64,000 nucleotides of DNA, taken from NCBI GenBank assembly GCA_024180945.1, contig JAKSGN010000022.1, positions 558,001-622,000 of the forward strand, given 5' to 3'. Numbering within the stretch: position 1 is the first letter of the stretch; every line of letters begins with the position of its first letter. This document shows, in pieces, positions 44,591 to 57,241 of this stretch. Source of the stretch: Macrophomina tecta (lineage: Eukaryota; Ascomycota; Dothideomycetes; Botryosphaeriales; Botryosphaeriaceae). Below the pieces are notes generated by a model, which did no database searches, had not been told where the DNA came from, and saw only the letters and a list, made by a program, of their open reading frames with translations. Both the position numbers and the translations under genes were made by a program.

Positions 44591-45885
44591 GGCGGGGGCG
44601 CCAAAACGGCGAGAATCGGCGCGTCGTCTGATGTGATAGGCCTGGCGGTGGCGGGGGCTAAAGAATATGTATGATATGCGAAGAAGTCGAAAAACGGCGT
44701 ATGTGCAGGGCTGGGCGAGCGGAGCCAGGAGAGGTGCAGTATGTACAATGCTCTTGGGCGTTCACGTTAGCTCTGCTGGGCCGGCAAGCTGCATGACAGG
44801 ACGGGCGGCGCTGGAGCCAGGGCAGTGGGACTGGGATTGTCGCTCGCGGGCGAGGTGCTGAGGAGCAGGATCAGTCTCGGGCGCCGTGAGATGGGGCAAG
44901 GCGCGCGGATTGGCCCGCAGCAGGCAGCAGGGCGGGGTGGCACAGGACGCTGGCGGGCGAGAGCTGGGAGCGAGCGAGCGAGCGAGCAGCAGCAGCAGCA
45001 GCAGCATCAGCGGCCGGCGCTGGGGTCAGGGCTCGCCGCAGTCTTTTGGCTGGTCGTGGACGGGCGAAGAGCTGGAGCGCGGGCCTTGGGCGCGGGGAGC
45101 GACTGGGGCTGGAGCGAGATCTGCGGGCCGGGGGGCGGCACAGGCGATAAGAGCGGGAGCGTCGTGGTCGAGCAAGCGAGGGCCAGGGCAGGCGCAGGCG
45201 ACGGCGTGGGGCGGGGCCTCGGCGGTCGGCCGCGGCTCTGCGGGCGGTGGTTACTTCCAACGTGTGCGCGCTGTCGAGTAACGGCACCGCACCGTTTTGC
45301 TCAACACGCGCTCTCGCTCGCCGTGTGGGGTCCGCAGACAACGCTCTCGCTCCCATCGCGGCCACGCGCAGCCCGACGCACATGACCCGTGCAACCCGCC
45401 TGCACGCATTCGACGCACCATGCAGCGCCCGCCTCGGACCACCTCCCGCTTCCAGCCCCAGTCCTCCACCGCGCTGCCGCCCGCCCAAGCCTGCGCCCTC
45501 GCCGTCCCCGCTCGCGCGCGCGCCAGAGGCCCGGTGCTCATCGTCAATTAATTAGGTCGTCATGTGCGAAAACTACATACATGCTGCGCCGGGCCTCCGG
45601 CGAGCCGCACCTCACTAAAACACGCATTACCCGCCGCCGTCAGCTCGGCTCCGCCCGTCATGCAAGTGTGAGCAGCGCACGTTTGCAGATGCTGCTGGCA
45701 AAAGGGCCCGTGTCGGCATCTGTCCAGCTGCGCGTCGCCTCCAGCCTATCGCCCGCCCCGCCTGCTCTGCTCCCTCCGGATCATCTCTGTCCCGGTGCCA
45801 CCACATGCACCTTTCAGACGCGCTGAGAAACCAAATGCCCTTGGCCACCGTCCCCGAGAAACGCCACCATGCGGGATGATTAATG
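44591..45885. other. 1.3-kb intergenic region upstream of the WD40 gene
   Basis: Holds the WD40 promoter and the chitin synthase 3' UTR. It is GC-rich, with (GAGC)n next to (AGC)7 at 44985..45005. Open frames here are alanine/arginine-rich and not supported. Confidence 0.55.
44985..45005 (+). repeat. (AGC)7 microsatellite
   Basis: Seven uninterrupted copies of AGC, directly preceded by a GAGC tetranucleotide run (about 44970-44984). Upstream of the WD40 gene. Confidence 0.85.
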
Positions 45886-48800
45886 CTAATAGTACGCTTC
45901 GTATCCTTGCTGCTGCTGCGCTCCAGCCGGCCATCCTCCCGCTGACGCAGTCTGTTGCGACCAGCCCGAGTTGGAGCCCTTGATCCGCCGTTCTGTCGGC
46001 CCAAAAAGTCAGTTTACCGCCCAATCGTCGTCTGTGCCCGCGTGACGTACCGTGCTCAAAGTCCTGCCACCTCTTCATCGTGATCTTGCTGCTGTCGAAC
46101 TCGCCGTCATCCTCGTGGCCCGCCTTCTTCGTCTCGCCCGCTGTCTTCCGCGTGTCACCCCACGAGAAGTCGTCGAACTTCCAGTAGGCGTATGTCGGGA
46201 GGACTAAGTTCCAGATGGGCAATGACACGAGGTAGATCATCATCCATGCCACGTACGACCATCGATGAGCGGTGAGCACAATTAGGACTGCCGGGAGACC
46301 GAGGATGAGCGCAAGCAACACCAGCGGGATCGTCGGCGCTTCCGTGTGCTCCACCGCTGCCTTGATGGCGATTGCAACTGCGTACCCGCTCGTTAGCCAC
46401 CAGCACGCGACCCGCGATCCACCAGACGGAAGTCGGCTTACTCAGATATATGGTAAAGGAAATAGCTGCTGGCAGCACAAGCGTGCCAACCAGCTCGATG
46501 AAAACGACGAACTGCATACTGAAGCAGAAGGTACCGCAGAGGTCCCTGACGAGAACGAGCTCCATCAGGTTGTGAACTGTACTGTTAATCCACCGCCGCC
46601 GCTGTGACAGCAGAACCTTGAACTCGTCCGGAACCGTCGTCTTGCAGACTGCTTGTGGAACGAACACTTGCTTGCGCTTCGGGAACGTCTTCAGCATCAG
46701 TGTTGACAGATAACGGTCCTCGCCGAGAAGAAGCAAGTTCTTCTTGTGCAGCGTGTCGACGACGTTCTCGGAGTAGTGCTCAACAACATCGGGGTTAGCG
46801 AGGATGGGAACCCAGTAGTTCTGGCCGCCCTTAGGCGCCTTGATGCGGTACATGCAGAAGCAGCCAGGCAAGCACGTTACACCGCCAAACACCGATTCGA
46901 AGGACTTGGCCTGATGGTGAGAAATGAAGTACCTGCTGCCCGTTAGGGAATCGAATGTCGATCACACGCACAGACGCCGAAAACTTACTCGAAGACCTGA
47001 ATCATTGACACCCACGATTGACGCTTGTTGGCGATCTTAGTCTCACCGCACAACCCCATAATTTCGGGATCTTTGACCATGGCGGAGATCATGTGCGTCA
47101 GAGAATCAGGGTACACCTTCGTGTCGGCATCGACCATCAGCACAATTTCGTAGAAGTCCGGAGAAATCCCGGTGATCTTCCAAATTCCGTTAAACATTTC
47201 GAACTCAAGCTCCGTCATGCGCTCGTCGAACATGACCTTCTGAAGAAAAGACATCAAGATGATCTGACTGTCGCGCTTTCCACGGTTTCCAGGCTTAGAT
47301 TTGGTCGCTTCGTCTGGAGTTCCGCACTTGACAACAAGCATCATGGGTACACGCTGTTGCTTCTCCAACGGGATGCGCGAGTTGTCGCCATAGTCGTAGA
47401 ATCCAGAGTAGATCTTGGCCATGTTGTGTCTCTTAGCGCCACTGGCAACAGCAACGTACGAGTGCGGCTGAACTTCGTCAGGCAGAACCGCGTGGTCCTT
47501 CATCATACCAAGGCAGATCTCGGGAGTGGAGAACTCCTCGCCCTTACCCTTGATGATACCATCGCATATGACCAGAATGAGCTTGTGGCTGTTGGGGTAC
47601 TCGGTGGTGGCGATCGAATCCAGAGTAGTCCGGATACCATCTTCACCTTCTGAATACGTTGTGACAAGGCAGATGGAGTGAGCAAGAGGATAGCCGAAAG
47701 GTTGCCATTCAGGGGGAGGTTGAGGAACGACAGCTTCGTGAATAAAGCCCGCCGGCCCGGGCCCTTCGGATTCACCCATGTAGCTTGAGTAGCGTTGGTC
47801 AGCAGAGGGAGGGATCATCAGGCTAGTGCGGCTGTCGCCTCCACCAGACCTGCTGTTCATATCATAACCAAGTGTGCCTTCACTGCGGTTACCCTGTCGG
47901 TACATGGGGTTCATGAGCCTAGCGGTGGAGTTCTGACTTGCCATGGTTGTTGGCGGAGGTCGAGACTTGCCAGAATCGATCGCGTACGGACTTGTGAACC
48001 TAGACGTGGAGGGGAGGAACTTGCTACCGCGCTTACTGCTGCGATCAACTGAACCGGGGCCGGTCGGATCAGCAAGTTTTGGCGGCGGACGATAGATATC
48101 GTCAGCCCAATCCTCAATTTCTTGTTGTCTCTTCTTGTGGTTGAGTCCGAGCCCAGACTTGTCCGCAGAGTACTTCTTCGAGATCCACCATTGGAAAGCC
48201 AGGGCAAGGAAAAATTTGGCCATCACAATAGACAAAATGAAGGCCAGAGACACGTAGAGGACAACCTTGGAAGCAATGCAACCAATACTTTCGGTGTCAA
48301 TAGAGCCGACCTTGATGATTTCCGTAAAGCACCTGGCGATCTGCTTGTCTTGGGCTGAAGTAAAAGACCGGGTGATATCGATGCCTCGGAGTGCGGAATT
48401 TTGTCGAATGTCATCAAAGCGACTGGGATATGAAACTTGGCTAGTATTGAACCATTCCAACAGGTTAAGATCCAGGACGTCGCCATTGTACACCATCAAG
48501 TTCCTGCTAGAATTCTTGACGTCGTCCCACGTGAAGAAGACATCACCATCGCTGGCAAGGCTGTAGAAGGCATTGCGAGCATTGGCAGAAGTGTGGCATG
48601 CCCAGCCATTGTAGTAAGGAACCGTAAAGTTCGGCTTGGAAGATCCATCCTGGTTGAAGGTATTGCAAGGAAAGTACCATGCAAGCTCGGCGCCGTTGTC
48701 CTGCGTGGGCACATCCGAGCCATCGGCTGCCGAGATCAGCCCTTTACAGTGGCCATTGACATTCTGGAAAAGGAAGCTTCCATCCTTGCCGCCTTGCTTT

Positions 48801-49789
48801 TCAGGGAGATCGAAGAGGACGTTGGCACCCTCGGGAATTCCGCGAACCCAAGGGTGAGAGGATCGTGAAAGATCGTAGGCTTTTCCGTGAATGATCATGT
48901 ATCCGGTATCCACCTTGTTGACTCTCAGCCGCATGGGACCTCCATTGGGACAGACGGTCTGTGTGAAACCGAAGGTCAGGAAACCGACAAAGGCGGCGAT
49001 CAGCAAGATGATGCTGATCAAGCCGATCTTCTCACGCCACGCTTGTTGCTGCGCTTTCTGAGGTTTTCCAAAACACGCCAGAAGACAACCAGGGGCCCAG
49101 AAAGTGATGATTGCGCAATATACGCTCCACAGACTCGGAGGTCTCTCCCCATTGCGGATGCGCTCCCGCGTTTTCGCGTCCTTGTCTTTCTTGCTCGCTT
49201 CTTGCCGGGTGGATCTGCGCTGGAGCCTGCGATCGGCACCCGCGTGCCGACTGTGGGCCTCTTTTTTTTCGTTGTAGTAGTTGTTGCCGGTGCTGCGCTG
49301 CTGTGTCTTCGGGGCTAAGCTCTTGATGTCCGTACTCTCCGAGCTCGCCGTCTCCGCTTCGTCGTGGTTCTCGGTGAGCGGATCATTTCCGGTAGTAGAA
49401 GGGCGAACGTTCATGTTAGAGGCATGCTGGCGGTAGTGATAGTTTGGGTGGTCGCGGTCGATCCGGCTGCGTTCCGGGCGAACGAGGCTGCGCTTGCGGT
49501 TCAATTCCTGGCCTGCGGCCATCATAGGGTCGTGTTCGCGCGCAGTCGGGGTCCCTGGGGAAGGCAGGGCGTTCCCGGAAGAAGGGTGGCGCGAATGCTC
49601 TTTCCTTGGAGTAGTCCTCGAGGCTCTTGAAGCGCGCGAGTCGTGCGACGGCCTGGCCTCGACGTCGGAGGGCCTGCGGCGGCGGGTGGACGAGTCTCGA
49701 CGAGAGCGACCGTGAGAGCTGTGGTGAGTGTGAACGGGCTCACGCCGCCGCGGCGACGGCGGCGGCTGCGTCCTGAGCGGTAGCGACAT
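45886..49789 (-). CDS. Class IV chitin synthase
   Basis: Membrane-bound GT2 enzyme that makes chitin from UDP-GlcNAc; class IV corresponds to yeast Chs3. Exons on the minus strand are 46989..49789, 46442..46932, 46051..46377 and 45886..45992. Introns are 46933..46988, 46378..46441 and 45993..46050. The product is 1241 residues, the usual size. The N-terminal ~210 residues are basic and disordered ([14 protein letters not shown]). The first helices are at [14 protein letters not shown] and [17 protein letters not shown] cytochrome-b5-like segment ([19 protein letters not shown]) follows, then the catalytic domain: [53 protein letters not shown] and the [12 protein letters not shown] signature. 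C-terminal helices include [17 protein letters not shown]. The last small exon gives [14 protein letters not shown] and ends GYEAYY. It is divergent from a gene for its likely activator. Confidence 0.95.
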
Positions 49790-51817
49790 GGTGCGCGGCG
49801 CTGTTGCGGGTTAGCCTGCATTCCTGGCGGTGATGCTCTGGACGATCGAGGGCGCAACTGGGGGCCCGCAATTCCTGTGCAGCTCAGAGTGACGTACCGC
49901 GGGGCCAGAGGCACCCAGGCTCTCAAGTGTGCCTTGGTCGCGCCGAGTCTGCGCCTGGCCGAGGCGAGTGCTGTGGGTGCGTCGGCCGGCAGTGGTCGCA
50001 AAAGGCTAACGAACGGCGGAAGCACGGGTGGAACGAGCAGCTGGGGAATCGGCAGGCTGCAGACTGGCTGAAAGGGATGTAGAACGAAGGTTTGTGTTCT
50101 GGCGGATATCTGGGAAGCGATCGGAAGTTACACAACAGCAACGAGCGACGGTTTGTTTGGGCTGGGGGAGGTCAGCAAGGCTGGAGCAAGGCTAGGACCT
50201 GGGCTCGCCCGGGGAAGTCGTCAACAAGAGCAGCCTCGGAGTGCAGGGTGCCCCTGACGCGAGCGAATGACGGACCAAGAGCGAGGGCGCCGGCTGAATT
50301 GCATGACGGGATTAGCGACATGGAGCGTGGAGGGCGGCGGCGGCGCGCAGCCTATTCTTGGAGGCCAGTGGCGCGTTGCTAGAGGGATTTGCGCTTGCCG
50401 GGTCGCCGCCTGACTCTGCTCCTCACGAGGAAAATGTCACCTCACGCCGCGCCCGAGCGCCGGCGAAAGCGCTGGAGGATTCAAAAGGCGGCGCCGCCGC
50501 CCCGCACGCCGGGCCACGCCAGATACGGCTCTCTGCGCTTGGCTGCTGCCCATTGCGGCAGTCGCAGCGGCACTCTCTATTTACCGCGCAGCGACGCGTG
50601 ACGGGCAGCTTGTCAGGCATTGGCGCGGCGGGCGGCAGGGCTGGCTGGCAGCAACACGGGTGGGCCCGATGTGGTGGTGGCAGGATCGTGACAGCGCGCT
50701 TGCGAATGGCACCGCGGGCGATGGAGAAGGGTCCTCAGCACGCGTCAGAGCCTGGCGGACTCCTTTCGGCAAGCTCCTCTCGAAGAAGCCGCCCGCCCCA
50801 GACGTGCGCGGGCGCCTGAAACGAGCAGGGCCTGCAGGGCGCAGCTCCCAGCCCGCGCAGCCTCTCGTCGCGTCGAAATCCTCCGCCCAGATGACGACGT
50901 CGGCCGATCGCAATGCCCTCGCGGCGGTGGTAGAGTTGGCCGCTACCGGGACGCCTCCGCCAGTGGGCGCTGCACGCTGGTGGTGAGTGCCCGTCTCGAA
51001 GCTTCCTGCCCGAGGCCGCGATCGCGCGGTATATACGCCCTCCAGCGCCCGGAGCGCGCGGGCCTGGCCTAGCCGGTGCTCGACATACATCAATCCATCA
51101 ATCTCCCTCTGCCCGCCTGCGCTGCCCAAAGCGCCCGAATCATTGCGAGTATAGCGCACCGGCCGCACTTTCTGGAAGCTGCTCGTCGTCCATTCCTCAG
51201 CGCACGCAACGAACGAAGGCTCCTCGCGGCAGCTGACAGTTGGCCGGAGCTGCGAGTGCATCTTGCCGCAATACGAACGCACCAGGCCCAAGCCACCGCG
51301 AGCATCCGCCCTCCGCGCTGTCCGCCCGCCGTCCAGCCTCATATTGAATTGTCAAGGGGGCCTCTGCGCACCAGATATTATTGCAGCCCCTCCAGCCACC
51401 GCGCTCGCCGGAGCTCTTCGACCGCACGCGCTCCCGAACGGCCACTCAGCGCCGGCGCCGGCGGGACCTGACGCTCTGCTCACGCCCGGTAAGACCGTCG
51501 CCGATCCACTCCTCCGGGTGGTCCTGTGGTCCCTGCAGCAAACGGCGCATACATACCCGCGTAAGCTGCAGCGCCCGGTGTTAGACACCCTCTCCATGCC
51601 TCGCTGACTTCCACCAGCTCGTTCAAACTCTCCTTACCTGCGACTCGCCCCACGAACGCACTGATCCTCGCCTCCAATCGCGCGCATATCGTCGCCGATC
51701 TCCCCGCCTTCCGTTGCCTATCGATACGCCTGCTATCTCGCGCGCTACGAGTAAGGCTGGAGATAAGGTTGCGATCCGTCTAGGGTCCATTCAGGAGGAA
51801 CTGTCTCCGCCGTTGCC
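49790..51817. promoter_or_regulatory. 2-kb divergent upstream region shared by chitin synthase and SKT5-like gene
   Basis: The two genes read away from this interval, so both promoters and 5' UTRs lie here. GC-rich, with no supported gene. Sequence elements such as GCGCG- and GGCG-rich runs are common but I cannot name binding sites with confidence. Confidence 0.55.
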
Positions 51818-53892
51818 ATGGGCTACCAACAAGATGCCGTCCAGGTAGATCGCGCCCCACAGCCGCCAAGCAGGAGCGCGACTTCGGCAATGAACGATGC
51901 TGCGCGTGCTGATTCCTCTCCGTCGTCGCCTGTCTCGCTACCTCGGAAGCCTGTGAAGGCGCACCAAAGCCACCCCTCCATCACCCTTCAAGGACCCGCC
52001 CAGGATGATGTACGCGTCGACGTCTCCTCGTCCGTCCCCGACAACAGGGCCTCGATGCTGTCGAATGGCTCGAGAGACTTGGAGACCCCTGAGCCCGACC
52101 GGTACCGCGACTCCGTTGCCTCCATGGCCATAAGGGGAGACGTCCCTTATCGACAGGCCCGGATTAGCGTCGTGTCGAACAGTCCGCCCGCTTCCATGGC
52201 TGGCGATGTCTTGTCGGAGGACTTCAAGAGGCACACCATTGCGTCGGAAATGCGCTATGAGGATGTCCAAGAGGTGGAGGAAGAGCAGTATGAACGGCCG
52301 CAATATTTTCACCAACCTTACCAGGTCCAGCCGGCGAAGCTGAAGAAGGCCGAGCGGCAAGACTACGTGAGGTCGACATATTCAGATTCTCAGGGCTCTT
52401 CCAGTGGCCAAAGTTCAGGTCCGCGGGTTGGTCTCGCGCAACCTCGCTCAACTCTTGCTCGTCCTGCTTCTGTATTCACGTTGGACCCCCGTGGCCGTCG
52501 CTCATCACCCGCTTCAGCTGACCATCTTACCCCATCTCCTAGTGGATCTCCTTCGCCCTATGCTCGTTCGCTATCGGCCAATCGGCGCTCTCCCGACCAT
52601 CGACCGGCCTCGTATGTTGACCTTCTGAACAACGTCCCGTACGCCCAGCAGATTGCACCGACGCAGGACCTTACTCAGAGCGCTTTGCGGACGCTGGTCG
52701 GCAATGACGTGTCACTTCTCGACACCCAAAAGACCGTCGAGATGTACATGGCGAATGTGAAAAAGACTCCCGATTCGTCAGTTCAGTATGAATTTGCCGT
52801 TTATCTTGTCCAGGCGGCCAAGGAGTTTATCCATTCGGATGACCGAGCGAAGAAAAATTATGCCGAGACGGTGATGGTGCGAGAAGCCCGGAATATTCTC
52901 CAGCGACTGGCGGACCGCAGTTACCCGTTTGCCCAGTACCTGCTCGCTGATGGATACTACTCTGGGTTTTTTAACAAGGGCAAGCCGGACCAGGAGAAGG
53001 CTTTTCCTCTTTTCGTCGCAGCGAGCAAGCACGGCCATGCTGAATCTGGCTATCGCGCTGGACTTATGTACGAGCATGGCTGGGGCTGTCGCAAGGACTT
53101 GGCAAAGGCTGCTCAGTTTTATCGCGCGTCGGCTTCGAAGAACCATCCGGGCGCTGCCTCCCGTCTTGGTCAAGCATGTATATTCGGAGAACTTGGACTC
53201 GGACGCCGGGACCGTGAGGGCCTCAAGTGGCTCAAAAGAGCTTCCGAGTCTGCGGATCCGCAGTATAATGCTGGCCCCTTGCTCCTTGCAAAACTCCATG
53301 AGAACGGTCATGGTGATGATTGTTTCAAGGACGAGGTGTATGCGGCTCAGCTATACACACAAGCCGCGGAATTGGGTAACGCAGAGGCCTGCCTGAAAAT
53401 GGGAGAATGCTATGAGCATGGCCTGCTCGGTTGTCCGAAGGATCCTGCTCTTAGTGTACACTTCTACACTGGTGCTGCCATGCAAGACATTCCGCAGGCT
53501 ATGATGAACCTTTGTGCTTGGTACCTCATTGGAGCGCCGCCTGTTTTGGAGAAAGATGAAAATGAATCGTATGAGTGGGCGAAGCGTGCTGCCGAGATGG
53601 GTAAGTAATCTAACTCCCCTTGGAACGAACTGTCAGTTATTCCTAACAGCTGTTCCAAGGCTTCGTCAAGGCCGAGTATGCAGTCGGATACTTCACCGAG
53701 ATGGGCATCGGCTGCCGACGCGACCCTCTTGAGGCGAACGTCTGGTACGTTCGCGCTGCCGAGAAGGGTGAGCCTCGCGCGAAACAACGCCTTGCGATTA
53801 TTCGAGCGGCTGCATCGGGCGAGACTGGTGCTGTGCAGCCCGAAGGCAAGAAAAAGGGCGGGAAGGATGACAAAGACTGTGTGGTTATGTGA
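51818..53892 (+). CDS. SEL1-repeat chitin synthase activator (SKT5/CHS4-like) with CaaX box
   Basis: Similar to yeast Skt5/Chs4, which is prenylated and activates and localises the class IV synthase Chs3. Exons are 51818..53600 and 53660..53892, with a 59-nt intron, giving 671 residues. Residues 1-270 are low-complexity and Ser/Pro-rich (DSSPSSPVSLPRKPV, PSPSGSPSPYARSLS). Then come the SEL1 repeats: AQYLLADGYYSGFF, AESGYRAGLMYEHGWG, AASRLGQACIFGELG, LLLAKLHENGHG, AEACLKMGECYEHGL, AMMNLCAWYLIGAP and AEYAVGYFTEMGIGCRRDP. The C-terminus is a lysine-rich stretch (KKKGGKDDKD) ending CVVM. That is a farnesylation-type CaaX box next to a polybasic region, so membrane attachment is likely. It is head-to-head with the class IV synthase. 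Other fungal chitin synthase regulators have the same repeats, so the exact orthologue is inferred. Confidence 0.88.
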
Positions 53893-55789
53893 CACGCAAG
53901 TTGCGTAGCATTTGTGATCTGGTTTGTTTGGACGTACGACGTTTTTCTTTTTCTTTTCTTTTTTTTTTTTTTTTTTGCATTGGCCTACCTTGCGAAAATT
54001 TCTGGGGGGACTCATGTGGAAAGACCAGAGAGCATCATCTGCGTTTCGATGTGATATCGCTTCGTTCAATTCTTGTTAGTACTACTTGAATCAGCGATGG
54101 TTGACTTGCAGAGATCAGCTGGCGGGGGGCTTTTCTTTTTCTTGGATAGGATACCTTGCATTTTCAGGTGTGTGGGATATCTTTGGGGTTATTTTTAATC
54201 TCAGTGGCCGTGCCTTTCGGAGCGGAATATGGAGTATGCATATTGTTTTGCATGCATTAGCTGGCTTGGGGCGTTGCATTTTTCATTTCCAATTCTGTTC
54301 AGGGAAAAAAAAAAAAGATATTAGGCATAAAGCCTCGTAGTGGTTGCGATAGTAATGGCAGTGGAGAAAGCATTGAGTAATTCATATCGTCTCGTGGCAC
54401 TAGGTGAGCCACAGTTCTTCATTAGGATGGATCAACGGTCCGTACCATGGATTGATCCTGAGCTTGTACAGGCCCCCAACGAATGCCGTAAAACCAACTC
54501 TAGCACTTTAAGCCCGAAACATCTGGGCCAACCGATTTACAAGTTTTAACGATTAAGGCTTGCCGCCATTTGAGTACGTTTATATCCTCGAGCCAGTGCG
54601 GACGTATAGCGCGTTTTCGGCGGCAGACTCGGCACCGGACGAGGACGAACTTAAAGTAAGCTTTCGTAAGCATCCCCAGGAAAAAGCTTCGTCGCAGCCA
54701 GGTCACCCATCACATTGGCTGCACAGCCCACTTTCGGTCCGGATAGACGCTTTACACCCTTACCCAAATAGAGCGCGTTGAGGAAGCTTGCGTGACGGCT
54801 GGTAGCAAGGAAGCGGCAGCAGTTTTCTGACCCAGGCTCACACCTTTCTTCCGCCAGTCTCGAAGATCTTCTTCAGCTACTGACGTTTGAAGTTGTCCGG
54901 GGCAGACGCCCTACCGCATGCGGCGGCCCACAGCAAATCACGTGGGTGTTCTGTTTATAGCTGTGGTCTGACGGCACCATGCTGAGCTCCCAGAAACAAG
55001 TACCCCCGGCCTTCTCCCGGCCTTCTAGAAGGCATCCGTAGTCCTGAAACTCGGATCACGCGCAGCAGCCGCTGCCCGACCCGGCAAAAGAAGAGAGAAA
55101 CACAGCGGTACAGCTCTCACCCATCCCTTTCTCACGCAGCGCCTTAGCCATGGATCCTCGAGGACGCAGCGCGCCGGGCCGCAAGTGCGCCGGCGGCGCT
55201 TGATCCCCTGGCGATGCTGGCGGACGGGCAAGTCGACTGCAAACGCACCTCGGGCACCACCAACAAAAGATGGGGCGCGTCACCAGCTCGTCGTACGACA
55301 TGAGACAACCGCCCCCCGAGATTTTCTCCCCATCAGTCCGAGTGCTCGCTCTTTTCCCCGGCACACGAAGTATCCGCGCGGCTGCTCAAAAACCTGCGCT
55401 TCCCCCGAGTCTCATATGATTGACTCCATCGGCCCATCCACACTTGCTGGCCCCTTCGCCCATGGCCCAGTGAATCCGCCAGTTCCCCTTCCCTTCAACC
55501 ACGGTACTCCTTGCCAAGCACTGCCGTCATCATCAGCACGGTGGAGATGAAGCCCGAGAACACCACCTTGGTGCTCGTGCGAATTGACACACTAACCCCA
55601 CCGACGCCGCCGCCATCATGCTGCCCTTCTTCGCTCATTGCTGCCGATGTCGCTGCTCCGGGTTGCTCGCCCGCCCACCACGACCGCTGTGGCAACACCA
55701 CGCGGCCCCTCTCCCCTCCCCCATCTTCACCGTGGCGGTGCCAGCAGCGCACGCTTCATCCTGCCCACAAACTTCCTCGCCTCTCGCGC
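53893..55789. other. Intergenic between the SKT5-like gene and the unknown gene
   Basis: Contains a T-run near 53958-53977 in the 3' UTR side and an A-run near 54304-54315. From 55547 the frame of the next gene is already open, so part of the right end may be coding if an earlier ATG is used. Nothing else is recognised. Confidence 0.5.
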
Positions 55790-57241
55790 ATGCACTCGGC
55801 CCCCGTGATCACCAACCCGCAGCCAGGCATGATGCTCCGAGGCCTCGCCCGCCGGTGGACGAACGCGGACCAGGGTAATAGTAACGAGAACTACACCATC
55901 ATCTCGCCAGAAATCGTACGCGAGCTGGCCGAGCGGACGGTATGCATCAAGCCGGATCACCCCGATGACGACAAGCCGCCTTATACCAAGGAAGAGGCAC
56001 TCGCCATAAAAGCGGGCAAGCAGTCCGTGCATCAAGCGGAGAGCAAAGCGGGGCTGTTCCGGAAACTCAGGCGGAATCGATCGACTTCTGATGGTGGTGA
56101 GATGAATGAAGTGGGGGAGGAAGGAAAGGACGCTGTGGCGAAGTGCGAGGCTTTGACCTTTGTTCATGCGCTTCCGCCTCAGCAGATATCGGACGAGAAC
56201 TCACCATCACCTCCTGTTACATCCGCCACAGCCGCCGCAGCGGACAAAAGGTGGCACGACGAGAGGTCTTCTCCGCATGAATCAGCCATTGTCAGCTCAG
56301 AATCCGGAGATGAAGATGAAGGCGGCGAGGCATCAACTGGGAAGAACAGCCACCAAGGCCTCCTCTCTCCACTACACCAACCAAACATTCCCGCAACACC
56401 GACCGAAGCAGTCCCCGAGAAGCCCCGAAGACGGCCCTCCGCCCTCAAGACCTTCATCTGGCGCCACTCCCTCTTCCGGCGGCAATACTCCAAGACGACC
56501 ATCTCAACGCTGAGCCGCAACAGCAGCAACCACCTCGCATCACATGACAAAGACTCCTGGAACACCGAACCAAGCTCCAACAAACACTCCAGCAGCACTG
56601 CTTGCCCAACATCCCACGAGCCGCCCTGCCCCTCCTCCTCTTTCCCCCCACCAGACGACAAACACCCTGCGCATCCTCCATCTCCCCTCTCCCGCCTCAC
56701 CTTCCTCAACCCCTTCAATCCGCTCGACCACGCCCGCCGCGCGCGCGAGGGTGTCTCGGCCGCCGACTGGTGCGCTGCCATCGCGCACAAATACCCGCTC
56801 CTCTTCACCAACAATGCCGCCATCACCGCCTACCTCGACGTCCCGGGGCCATCGGACAAGCTCGCCCGCCTCATCGACGACACGCCGTTCACGGACCCCG
56901 TTGATGCAGAGGGGCGGGAGTGCGTGAGGAGCGGGCTCAATGGGTTTTATAACGTGTGGTTGGATGGCGCGCTCCGGGATGTCGGCGCCAGTCGCGGGTG
57001 GCGGATGGAGATGGATTGGGGGTTTATGATGGCTGATGGTGGCGCAGCGGGTGCGGGTTGGACGGGGGGTGGGCAGAGGGGCGATTCGGTGGTCGAGGTT
57101 AGGAAGGTGTGGGGGAAGGTGGGCGATTTGTTTTCGAGGAAGAGGTCGGGGGCGCTGTCGCTGCCGCAGCAGCAGCAGCGTCCGTCGTCGTTGACCGAGG
57201 TGTCGGAGGTATCGGAGGCAGCGGCAGTTCGGGTAAGGTGA
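55790..57241 (+). CDS. Unrecognised fungal protein
   Basis: A single open frame of 483 residues from the ATG at 55790; an in-frame ATG at 55547 would add 81 residues that look like low-complexity leader sequence. I do not recognise the family. The start is MHSAPVITNPQPGMMLRGLARRW. IISPEIVRELAERTVCIKPDHPDDDKPPYTKEEALAIKAG is the best-looking conserved block; it is followed by a basic KLRRNRSTSDG stretch, a long Ser/Pro-rich part, and KTFIWRHSLFRRQYSKTT. A second ordered-looking block is ADWCAAIAHKYPLLFTNNAAITAYLD, then SGLNGFYNVWLDGALRD. No signal peptide or membrane segment is evident. The reading frame, length and two ordered blocks support a real gene. The start is uncertain. Confidence 0.65.
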   Translation: MHSAPVITNPQPGMMLRGLARRWTNADQGNSNENYTIISPEIVRELAERTVCIKPDHPDDDKPPYTKEEALAIKAGKQSVHQAESKAGLFRKLRRNRSTSDGGEMNEVGEEGKDAVAKCEALTFVHALPPQQISDENSPSPPVTSATAAAADKRWHDERSSPHESAIVSSESGDEDEGGEASTGKNSHQGLLSPLHQPNIPATPTEAVPEKPRRRPSALKTFIWRHSLFRRQYSKTTISTLSRNSSNHLASHDKDSWNTEPSSNKHSSSTACPTSHEPPCPSSSFPPPDDKHPAHPPSPLSRLTFLNPFNPLDHARRAREGVSAADWCAAIAHKYPLLFTNNAAITAYLDVPGPSDKLARLIDDTPFTDPVDAEGRECVRSGLNGFYNVWLDGALRDVGASRGWRMEMDWGFMMADGGAAGAGWTGGGQRGDSVVEVRKVWGKVGDLFSRKRSGALSLPQQQQRPSSLTEVSEVSEAAAVRVR

